A stretch of DNA of 64,000 nucleotides from Streptomyces humicola. GTDB taxonomy: Bacteria > Actinomycetota > Actinomycetes > Streptomycetales > Streptomycetaceae. The translations under genes and the position numbers were made by a program. The notes under the pieces were generated by a model, which ran no database searches, was not told the DNA's origin, and saw only the letters and a list, made by a program, of their open reading frames with translations. This document shows, piece by piece, positions 7,994-15,244 of the stretch. The stretch is taken from contig NZ_JANFNG010000001.1 in the NCBI RefSeq assembly GCF_024436035.1, positions 663,574-727,573 of the forward strand. The letters run 5' to 3'. Position 1 is the stretch's first letter, and every line of letters begins with the position of its first letter.

Positions 7994-9004
7994 CTAATCG
8001 CGCCGCCGCGCCCGGCTCGGCTGGACGCGGGGCGGCTCGCCCGGCATCTTCGGGTGGTCCGGCGGGTACGGCAGATCGCCTCCCCCGCTGTCCGCTGCCT
8101 GCCGCTCGGCGAGTTCGAGCAGCGGTTCAAGTCCGTAGGCGTACAGCTCCATCTCCGCGTGGACGTCGCCGAGTTCGGCGAAGCGCGCGGGCACGGTCCG
8201 CAGATCGAAGTCCTCCGGCTCGGCCTGGGCGAGCTCCTCCCAGCTCAGCGGTGTGGAGACGGTGGCACGCGGCTGTGCGCGCAGTGAGTAGGGGGAGGCG
8301 ATGGTACGGTCCCGGGCCATCTGGTTGTAGTCCACAAAGATCTTCTCGCCGCGCTGCTCCTTCCACCACGCAACGGTGATCCGCTCCGGCATCCGCCGCT
8401 CCAGCTCACGCCCGAGCGCGATCAGCGCCCGGCGCGCCTGGGTGAAGGTCCACCGCGGCTCCAGCGGCACGTAGACGTGCACGCCTCGGCCTCCCGACGT
8501 CTTCGGCCAGCCGCGCAGCCCGTGCTCCTCCAGCAGCTCCCGCAGTTCGTACGCGGCGCGCACGGCCTGGGCGAAGCCGGTGCCCGGCTGGGGGTCGAGG
8601 TCGATCCGCAGCTCGTCGGGGTGGTTGGTGTCAGCGCGCCGCACCGGCCAGGGGTGGAAGGTCAGACAGCCCAGATTGGCCGCCCAGAGCACGGCGGCCG
8701 GCTCGGTGGGACAGATCTCGTCGGCGAACCGGCTGCTGGGGAAGGCGATCCGTGCGGTCGGCAGCCAGTCGGGCAGCCCCTTCGGCGCACGCTTCTGGTA
8801 GAAGAACTCGCCCGCGACGCCGTCGGGGAAGCGCTGCAGTGTCGTCGGGCGGTCCCGCAGGCCGCGCAGCACGCCGTCGGCGACCGCGAGGTAGTACTGG
8901 GCGACGTCGAGCTTGGTGAAGCCGCGCTCCGGGTAGTAGATCTTGTCCGGATTGGACAGCCGGACCGTGCGACCCGCGACGTCCAGTTCCACAGCGCCCG
9001 CCAT
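7994..9004 (-). CDS. LigD-type polymerase/primase domain protein (NHEJ)
   Basis: A 336-aa stand-alone archaeo-eukaryotic primase-fold domain equivalent to the polymerase domain of LigD. Visible motifs: KIYYPERGFTKLDVAQYY near the N-terminus; the catalytic acidic motif ELRIDLDPQPG near residue 132; the TSGGRGVHVYVPL nucleotide-binding loop; and FVDYNQMARDRTIASPYSLR. It would fill gaps and add (ribo)nucleotides at double-strand breaks. It is transcribed divergently from an ATP-dependent ligase only 66 bases away, so polymerase and ligase are separate genes sharing one promoter region. No ku gene is in the window. Confidence 0.93.
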   Translation of the reverse strand: MAGAVELDVAGRTVRLSNPDKIYYPERGFTKLDVAQYYLAVADGVLRGLRDRPTTLQRFPDGVAGEFFYQKRAPKGLPDWLPTARIAFPSSRFADEICPTEPAAVLWAANLGCLTFHPWPVRRADTNHPDELRIDLDPQPGTGFAQAVRAAYELRELLEEHGLRGWPKTSGGRGVHVYVPLEPRWTFTQARRALIALGRELERRMPERITVAWWKEQRGEKIFVDYNQMARDRTIASPYSLRAQPRATVSTPLSWEELAQAEPEDFDLRTVPARFAELGDVHAEMELYAYGLEPLLELAERQAADSGGGDLPYPPDHPKMPGEPPRVQPSRARRRD

Positions 9005-9070
9005 GCCTCCACGCTAGAGTCGCGGGCCCTCCGGCGCGCGCCGTGGCCGCCCGGGCGGGAGCATCGGAGT

Positions 9071-10132
9071 ATGGACCTTCCGGTGATGCCGCCCGTGGAG
9101 CCGATGCTTGCCAAGAGCGTCCGGGAGATCCCGCCGGGCATGCAGTACGAGGCCAAGTGGGACGGCTTCCGGGCGATCGTGTTCCGGGACGGCGACGAGG
9201 TGGAGATCGGCAGCCGTACCGGCAAGCCGCTCACCCGCTACTTCCCCGAAGTGGTCGAGGCGGTGCGGGCCGAGCTGCCGCCGCGGTGCGTGATGGACGG
9301 CGAGATCGTCATCGCCCACGACGGGCGGCTGCACTTCGAGGAACTGCTGGAGCGTATACACCCGGCCGCCTCGCGGGTGCGCACCCTCGCCGGGCGCACC
9401 CCGGCGTCCCTCGTCGCCTTCGACCTGCTCGCCTCGGGAAACGACTCGCTGATGGACACGCCGCAGGCACAGCGGCGCGAGGCGCTGGTCGCCGCGCTCG
9501 CCGGGGCGGCGGCGCCGGTGCACACCGCACCGGCCACCACCGACCGGGAGGTGGCCCGCGACTGGTTCGCCCACTTCGAGGGCGCTGGGCTCGACGGTGT
9601 GGTGGCCAAGCCGCTCGACCTGCCGTACCGGCCGGGGGAGCGGGTGATGGCGAAGGTCAAGCACGAGCGCACCGCCGACTGCGTGGTCGCCGGATACCGG
9701 TTCCACAAGAGCGGCCCGGTGATCGGTTCCCTGCTGCTCGGGCTCTACGACGAGACGGGCCGGCTGCAGCACGTCGGGGTCTGCGCGTCGTTCCCGATGG
9801 CGCGCCGGCGCGCACTCGTCGACGAGCTGGGGCCGCTGCGGATGGCCGATGCCACCGGTCATCCGTGGGCCGAGTGGGCCGACGAGGCGGCGCATGCGAA
9901 CGCGCGGATGCCGGGCGGCCCGAGCCGCTGGAGCGGGGGCAAGGACCTGTCCTGGGAGCCGCTCGTCCCGGAGCGGGTGTGTGAGGTCGCCTACGACCAC
10001 ATGGAGGGATCCCGGTTCCGGCACACCGCGCGGTTCCGCCGCTGGCGGCCCGACCGGACGCCCGAGAGCTGCACCTACCGGCAATTGGAGGAGCCCGTCG
10101 GCTACGACTTGGCGCAGGTGCTCGGCGCCTGA
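9071..10132 (+). CDS. ATP-dependent DNA ligase (LigC/LigD ligase-domain type)
   Basis: A 353-aa ligase. The adenylation motif is EAKWDGFRA with the nucleophile Lys29 (KxDGxR). Further motifs are SRTGKPLTRYFPE, CVMDGEIV, FEGAGLDGVVAKPLDLPY and VKHERTADCVV, the last carrying motif V-like lysines. An OB-fold domain follows from about residue 230. It ends in a segment (FRHTARFRRWRPDRTPESC) typical of Streptomyces two-domain ligases. The start ATG at 9071 gives the conserved MDLPVMPPVEPMLAK N-terminus; the longer upstream frame is not homologous. Likely works with the divergent LigD-like polymerase. Confidence 0.95.
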   Translation: MDLPVMPPVEPMLAKSVREIPPGMQYEAKWDGFRAIVFRDGDEVEIGSRTGKPLTRYFPEVVEAVRAELPPRCVMDGEIVIAHDGRLHFEELLERIHPAASRVRTLAGRTPASLVAFDLLASGNDSLMDTPQAQRREALVAALAGAAAPVHTAPATTDREVARDWFAHFEGAGLDGVVAKPLDLPYRPGERVMAKVKHERTADCVVAGYRFHKSGPVIGSLLLGLYDETGRLQHVGVCASFPMARRRALVDELGPLRMADATGHPWAEWADEAAHANARMPGGPSRWSGGKDLSWEPLVPERVCEVAYDHMEGSRFRHTARFRRWRPDRTPESCTYRQLEEPVGYDLAQVLGA

Positions 10133-10176
10133 GCCTTCGGCAGCCATCTGCGGTAGCCGCGCGGGAGGCGATGAGT

Positions 10177-10216
10177 GCGCCCTCGCCCGGGGTCCGGTGC
10201 CGCCGGGCGAGGGCGC
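10177..10216. terminator. Bidirectional hairpin terminator between convergent genes
   Basis: A perfect 14-bp inverted repeat, GCGCCCTCGCCCGG (10177-10190) with CCGGGCGAGGGCGC (10203-10216), and a 12-base loop. It lies between the ligase stop (10132) and the stop of the convergent peptidase gene (10247). There is no U-tract, as usual for high-GC actinobacterial terminators. Confidence 0.85.
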
Positions 10217-10246
10217 TACCAGGGTGTCAGCGGCGCCGGCGATGCG

Positions 10247-11026
10247 TCAGCTGCTCGCCTTCCAGGTGTCGGAGAAGTCGGTTCCGTTGCTCAGCGAGGA
10301 CGCGGTGGCCAAAGTGGTGCCGCCGGAGGCCATGGTGATGTTGTCCGGATTGTAGGTCCCGATGGCCTGGCCGTTGGCCTCCGCATTGGTGAAGTTCACC
10401 GTGCCGAAGTCGGTCAGCGGTAGCGGCCCGCTGGAGTCCGACGGCGCCTCGGCGATGACCTCCGCCGAGGCGAGCGAGGGATTGCTCAGCGTCTTGTTGA
10501 CGGTGTGGCTCCAGCCTCTGGTGGTGTCCGACAGCACGAGCGTGAACGCGCCGTTCCCGTTGTAGGTGACGGAGGCGTTGAAGTGGTCGCCCGGCTCGAC
10601 GGTGTCGCTGAAGTTGACCGGCGCCGAGGGGTACATTTCGTACCAGGAGTAGTACTGCGGGCTGCCGCCCGAGCAGTCGACCTCGGTGCCCGTCTGCTCC
10701 ACGGAGTTGCTCCCGTCGCCGTCGAGGCCGACCCAGAAGCTGGAGTAGGTGTCGGTGGAGCTGCAGTTTCCGGTGGGCTCCACCCAACTGGCGGAGACAC
10801 TGTTGAAGGTGGACCCGGTGGCGGCGTAACCGGACCAGTTGGAGCTGGTGCTGTTGAGGATGCGGCCGTGCGGTGCGGTCCGGTGCGCGGATATGCCCGG
10901 GCCGGAGACGGTGTCCAGTGGCGCGTCGACGACGGCGGGGCCGCCGGCTGCCACGGCCGGGCCGACGCCGGCCAGAACGGCCAGCAGGGAGGCGGATACA
11001 GCGGTGGTTCGACGTGCGATCGACAT
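10247..11026 (-). CDS. Secreted G1-family glutamic endopeptidase (eqolisin-like)
   Basis: A 259-aa exported protein with a Sec signal peptide (MSIARRTT, hydrophobic core to about residue 20, cleavage near AVAAGG). The mature part has the eqolisin beta-sandwich hallmarks: SSNWSGYAATG at 62-72, SFWVGLDGDGSNSVEQTGTE with the catalytic Gln111, YYSWYEMYP at 125-133, and SAEVIAEAP with the catalytic Glu189. Such peptidases act at acidic pH outside the cell. It is divergent from the carboxylesterase operon, with 219 bases between the starts. Confidence 0.92.
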   Translation of the reverse strand: MSIARRTTAVSASLLAVLAGVGPAVAAGGPAVVDAPLDTVSGPGISAHRTAPHGRILNSTSSNWSGYAATGSTFNSVSASWVEPTGNCSSTDTYSSFWVGLDGDGSNSVEQTGTEVDCSGGSPQYYSWYEMYPSAPVNFSDTVEPGDHFNASVTYNGNGAFTLVLSDTTRGWSHTVNKTLSNPSLASAEVIAEAPSDSSGPLPLTDFGTVNFTNAEANGQAIGTYNPDNITMASGGTTLATASSLSNGTDFSDTWKASS

Positions 11027-11245
11027 GCTGCTCCTTCGTGTGGGGGGTGAGCCACCGAACTTGTCGGCGCTCCGTCAAGATTGGAATTTCCCGCCCGGAA
11101 TCGACGAAGCTCCGCAACTTCTTCCGCTGCTCTTCCGCAGACCTTCACAACCTTCCGGCGAACCGGAGGCGGACGGGTAGAGGATGGCGTGAGCGAGAAG
11201 CGGCCGGCCAGGGCCGCGGAAGCCGATGAAGGGGGTCGACGACGA

Positions 11246-12742
11246 GTGACGACGCAGCCGATGGTCAGCACGCGCTCGGGGTCCGTACGCGGCATCAGCA
11301 CCGGCACCGTCGCCGTGTTCAAGGGCATCCCGTACGCCCAACCACCGGTCGGTGCACGCCGTTTCGCGCCCCCGCAGCCCGCCGTGCCCTGGGACGGGAT
11401 CCGCGACGCCACCGTCTACGGCCCGACCGCTCCCAAGGCCCCTTACGTCCCGCCCTACGACCAGCTCGTCCCCGAGGCCGGCACTCCCGGCGACGACTAC
11501 CTCAACCTCAACATCTGGACGCCCGATCCGGCCGGCTCCGGGCTGCCGGTGATGGTCTTCATCCACGGCGGCGCGTTCACCAACGGCTCGGGCGCGGTCC
11601 CCGCCTACGACGGCAGCCGGTTCGCCCGCGACGGCGTCGTCTGCGTCACCCTCAACTACCGCCTGGGCGCCGACGGCTTCCTCGTCCTCGGCGACAACCC
11701 CGCCAACCTCGGCCTCCTCGACCAGATCGCCGCCCTCACCTGGGTTAGCGAGAACATCGCCTCCTTCGGCGGCGACCCCGGCAACGTCACCGTCTTCGGC
11801 GAGTCGGCGGGCGCCATGAGCATTGCCGTGCTTCTCGCCATGGACGCCGCCCGGGGACTGTTCCGCCGGGCGATCCTGGAAAGCGGCGCCGGACACCACG
11901 CCCTGACCCCCGGCACCGCCCGCCTCATCGGCACCCGGCTCGCCGAAAAGCTGGGCGTCGAACCCACACTGGCAGGGATCGCGGACGTGCCCGTCGACCG
12001 CGTCACCCGCGCACAGCAGGAGCTGCGCGCCGAGATCGTGGCCCGCCCCGACCCTGCGTTGTGGGGCCAGGCGGCGCTCAACCAGGTCCCGTTCCTCCCC
12101 GTCATCGACGGCGAGACCCTCACCGCGCTGCCGGCCGAACGCATCGCCGCCGGAGCCGGAGCCGGTGTGGACATCCTCATCGGCCACAACACCGACGAGT
12201 TCCGCTTCTATCTCGTACCGACCGGAGCGATCGACCTGGTGGAGGAGTGGCAACTGCGCCGCTCCGCCGCCGCGTACGGGCTCCTGGTGGACGAGGCGCT
12301 CGCGGTCTACCGTGCGGGGCGGCCCGGTGCCACCCCCGGCGACCTGCTCGCCGCCGTCACCACCGACTGGTTCTTCGCCATCCCCGCCCTGCGCCTCGCC
12401 GAAGCCCACGCGGCATGTGGGGCGGCCAGGACATACCTGTACGAATTCGCCTGGCAATCGCCCGCGTTCGACGGCCGCATCGGCGCCTGCCACGTCGCCG
12501 AGCTGGGCTTCGTCTTCGACAACCTGCACGACAAGGGCCTCGCCCCGCTCATCGGCGAGCGGCCTCCCCAGCAGCTCGCCGATACCATGCATGCCGCCTG
12601 GGTGGCCTTCGCGACCAGCGGCGACCCCGGGTGGGCCGGATACGGCGCCGACCACCGGACCGTGATGCGCTTCGACACCGTCTCGCGGACGGTGACCGAC
12701 CCCCGACCGATGGAACGCGCCCTGTGGGAGGGACTGCGGTGA
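11246..12742 (+). CDS. Type B carboxylesterase
   Basis: A 498-aa alpha/beta-hydrolase of the carboxylesterase/para-nitrobenzyl esterase family, without a signal peptide. Oxyanion hole HGGAF at 107-111; nucleophile elbow GESAGA with Ser187; acidic residue in the NTDEF segment; catalytic His in GACHVAELGF. The start GTG at 11246 follows AAGGGGG; an ATG 15 bases downstream is an alternative. The stop overlaps the next gene's GTG (GTGA), so the two are coupled. These two are the first genes of a plus-strand run that leads into the synthetase-like cluster, and may process its product or a substrate ester (inference). Confidence 0.93.
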   Translation: MTTQPMVSTRSGSVRGISTGTVAVFKGIPYAQPPVGARRFAPPQPAVPWDGIRDATVYGPTAPKAPYVPPYDQLVPEAGTPGDDYLNLNIWTPDPAGSGLPVMVFIHGGAFTNGSGAVPAYDGSRFARDGVVCVTLNYRLGADGFLVLGDNPANLGLLDQIAALTWVSENIASFGGDPGNVTVFGESAGAMSIAVLLAMDAARGLFRRAILESGAGHHALTPGTARLIGTRLAEKLGVEPTLAGIADVPVDRVTRAQQELRAEIVARPDPALWGQAALNQVPFLPVIDGETLTALPAERIAAGAGAGVDILIGHNTDEFRFYLVPTGAIDLVEEWQLRRSAAAYGLLVDEALAVYRAGRPGATPGDLLAAVTTDWFFAIPALRLAEAHAACGAARTYLYEFAWQSPAFDGRIGACHVAELGFVFDNLHDKGLAPLIGERPPQQLADTMHAAWVAFATSGDPGWAGYGADHRTVMRFDTVSRTVTDPRPMERALWEGLR

Positions 12743-13710
12743 CCGAGCACGCGACGACACACCTCACCCGTATCGCCGACGGCGTCCATGTGTGGGCACC
12801 CGACGGAGCGGGCACCTGGGGCCTGGCCAACTGCGTCCTGGTCTCCTCCGGCACCCGCGCCGCGCTCGTCGACACCCCCTACACCACCGCGCTCGCCGAG
12901 CAACTGCTCACGGCCGCGCGCCGCGTGCTGCCCACCGGCGCGACGTTCGACACAGTGATCAACACGCACGCCAACGGTGATCACTGCTACTCCAACGCCT
13001 TCTTCACCGGCGCCGAGATCATCGCCACCGAGTCGTGCCGCGAGCACGCCTGCTTCGAACCCGCCCCGGACCTGCTCCACCAGCTCGTCCACGGCTCCGA
13101 CCCCGGGCAGCCGCTCGGCCGCTATCTGCGGCGGCACTTCGGCCGCTACGACTACCGCGGGATACAACTCGCCCCGCCGACCCGGACGTTCACCGCCGAG
13201 CTCACCGTGCACCCGGGCGACGAGGACGAACTGCACCTGATCGAGGTCGGGCCCGCCCACACCGCCGGCGACCTGATCGTCCACCTGCCGCGGCAACGGG
13301 TGGTGTGCACCGGCGACGTGTTCTTCGCCGGCGACCACCCTGTGCACTGGGCCGGCCCGCTGGAACGCGTCATGGACGCCTGCCGGCGCATCCTCGACCT
13401 GCGGCCGCAGACCGTCGTACCCGGCCACGGCCCGGTCGTCGGACCGGCCGCCCTGCGCGAACACCTCGACTACCTCGCCGATCTGCGCGGCCGCATCCAC
13501 ACACTCCACGCACGCGGCCTGGACGAGCGCAAGGCGACGTCCGAGCTGCTCCGCGAGAACCGCCACCCGCACCTGGGACTGCCGGAACGCCTGGCCATCC
13601 TCACCGCCGTCGAGTACCGCCACCTCGGCGGCGTCACCGAGCCGCCGGACCTGCTCGCCTTCATGGCCGAGGCGGCGCGCCACGCCCAGGAGGCCGAACA
13701 GGCCCGTTAG
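12739..13710 (+). CDS. Metallo-beta-lactamase-fold hydrolase
   Basis: A 323-aa protein. The first metal motif is THANGDHCYSN (His77, Asn79, Asp81, His82), i.e. HxNxDH instead of HxHxDH, a variant known in several MBL subfamilies. Later ligands are visible as GPAHTAGD, VVCTGDVFF and VPGHGPVV. The C-terminal helical part has no known motif. Translationally coupled to the preceding esterase (4-base overlap). Candidate substrates are esters, lactones or thioesters; the specific role is unknown. A 97-base gap separates it from the synthetase-like gene, so transcription may continue. Confidence 0.9.
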   Translation: MTEHATTHLTRIADGVHVWAPDGAGTWGLANCVLVSSGTRAALVDTPYTTALAEQLLTAARRVLPTGATFDTVINTHANGDHCYSNAFFTGAEIIATESCREHACFEPAPDLLHQLVHGSDPGQPLGRYLRRHFGRYDYRGIQLAPPTRTFTAELTVHPGDEDELHLIEVGPAHTAGDLIVHLPRQRVVCTGDVFFAGDHPVHWAGPLERVMDACRRILDLRPQTVVPGHGPVVGPAALREHLDYLADLRGRIHTLHARGLDERKATSELLRENRHPHLGLPERLAILTAVEYRHLGGVTEPPDLLAFMAEAARHAQEAEQAR

Positions 13711-13807
13711 CCCGGCAGGTCGAGCCGTCCGCGAAGCAGCCTCGAGCGGGCTTCCCACCCTGGGGGAGAGCGCAGGCCAGGTCAGGCCATGCCCCTGGGA
13801 GGTTCCG

Positions 13808-15244
13808 TTGACGCGCGTGCGAGTTGTGGACGTCCGTGTCCTGGACGACTCGGGCTCAGTGGTGTGGTCGGGCCCGGAGGAGGAGTATCCAGTCGTCGCC
13901 GCGACGCTCGACCCGGGCAACTCAGCGCTGCGGATGTCGGCGGGCGAGGCCGGAACGGGTGACGGCGGCGCGGACGGCAGCGTGACCCGCTGCCGCCGCA
14001 ATGATGTCATGACGACCGCCGAGACCCTCGGCCTGGTCAGCCGCCGCGGCGTGCCCCGCGGCTTCCTGACGACGCTGCCGCACGGCGCCGTCTTCGAGGC
14101 GGGCGTCGAGGCGTTCAACAACGAGCACCTGGCCGCCCTCGACGTCAACGCCGTCCACTTCCCGCTGGTCTTCGACAACTCCGCGCCCGCCACCGCCGAG
14201 CTGACGGCCCAGTACGCCGCACAGAACCGGATGTTCGCCCTCGCCGGCCACGACGACCGGCTGCGGCTCGCTTACGCGGCCGACCCCAACCTGTTCGCCT
14301 GGCTCGCCGACAGTGTCCTCGACACGGCCCGGCTTCCGTACGCCATGTACAGCCCGCAGCCTGTCTTCCGCAACTTCCGCTCCGGCGAGGTGAACATCCA
14401 GCGCCGCCTGCAGTTCACCGTCCCCGACGTGCACATCTGGACCCGTCCGGCGGACGCCGCCGAGCAGTACCTGCACGCGCTCGCTCTCGCCGCCGAATCG
14501 ACCTCCTTCTGGTTCGGGGGCGACTACCTGCACGTGCTGGACTCCGTCGCCGGCACCCCCCACGACGACGACGGGTTCTACCGCCAGGTCGCCAAGGCCG
14601 CCCGGGGCCTGACCGTGGTCCGAAGGCTGAGCGCCCACCCGAAGTACTACGCGCAGAAGACCGCGATCCTGGTGTCGGCCGGCTATGACAACGTGATGCT
14701 GCACAACCTGCAGCTGGACGAGGTGAACGCCGAACGCTTCAACATCCGCACCGACGACGGCGGCCACCCCGTCGTCATCCACGCCTGCGTGGCGATGGGC
14801 GGCTCCCGGATGCTGCCGCTGGTCATCGGACGCGGACTGGCCGGCCTCACGCCGCAGCTGCTTCCGCCCGAACTCGCCGCCATCCAGCTGCAGTTCCTCC
14901 CGCTGCACGAACGCCACACCGACCGGGCCAACGCTCTCGCCGAGCCACTGCGCGAGCAGGGCGTGCGTACCGCCGTCGACTGCGACTTCCACCGCTCCAC
15001 GGGGGCCCGGATCGCCCGCCTGCGCCGTGCCTGGCAGCCACTGGTCTGCGTCGTCGGCGACCGTGAACTAACCGATGCGCCGCGCATCCAGACCTCCGCC
15101 GGGCGGTCGGTCCACACGGACTACCACGCCTTCCTCGCCGACCGGATGCCGCGCTGGCAGCGGTGCCGTCCGGCCACCCCGAACCGGGCCGCCGCACCCC
15201 CCGTCGTCAAGACCCTGCGCCCGCGGAACAGGGGTGCGCGGTGA
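13808..15244 (+). CDS. Threonyl-tRNA synthetase-like protein (class IIa paralogue)
   Basis: A 478-aa protein that lines up with the ThrRS catalytic core and anticodon-binding domain but lacks the N1/N2 editing domains (ThrRS is usually about 650 aa). Class II motif 2 is visible as VFRNFRSGEV with Arg188, then VPDVHIW with His209, the equivalent of a ThrRS zinc ligand. YYAQKTAILV and LQLDEVNAERF match ThrRS YYGPKIDF and IQLDFNLPERF. VVIHACVAMGGSRMLPLVIG is motif 3 with His325 and Arg334. The anticodon-binding domain runs from about 355 to 445 (FLPLHERH, VDCDFHRSTGARI, VVGDREL). The zinc-ligand Cys of ThrRS (in MNCPGH) is replaced by Ala157. Start: TTG at 13808 preceded by GGGAGG with a 5-base gap. 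The stop overlaps the next gene's start (GTGA). Likely a biosynthetic amino-acid activator rather than a housekeeping or resistance ThrRS. Confidence 0.85.
   Translation: MTRVRVVDVRVLDDSGSVVWSGPEEEYPVVAATLDPGNSALRMSAGEAGTGDGGADGSVTRCRRNDVMTTAETLGLVSRRGVPRGFLTTLPHGAVFEAGVEAFNNEHLAALDVNAVHFPLVFDNSAPATAELTAQYAAQNRMFALAGHDDRLRLAYAADPNLFAWLADSVLDTARLPYAMYSPQPVFRNFRSGEVNIQRRLQFTVPDVHIWTRPADAAEQYLHALALAAESTSFWFGGDYLHVLDSVAGTPHDDDGFYRQVAKAARGLTVVRRLSAHPKYYAQKTAILVSAGYDNVMLHNLQLDEVNAERFNIRTDDGGHPVVIHACVAMGGSRMLPLVIGRGLAGLTPQLLPPELAAIQLQFLPLHERHTDRANALAEPLREQGVRTAVDCDFHRSTGARIARLRRAWQPLVCVVGDRELTDAPRIQTSAGRSVHTDYHAFLADRMPRWQRCRPATPNRAAAPPVVKTLRPRNRGAR

Noticed and set aside
13808..15244. Interpretation of the ThrRS-like gene as a self-resistance threonyl-tRNA synthetase
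   Set aside because: Resistance copies keep the full domain set and zinc site; this protein lacks the editing domains and one zinc ligand.
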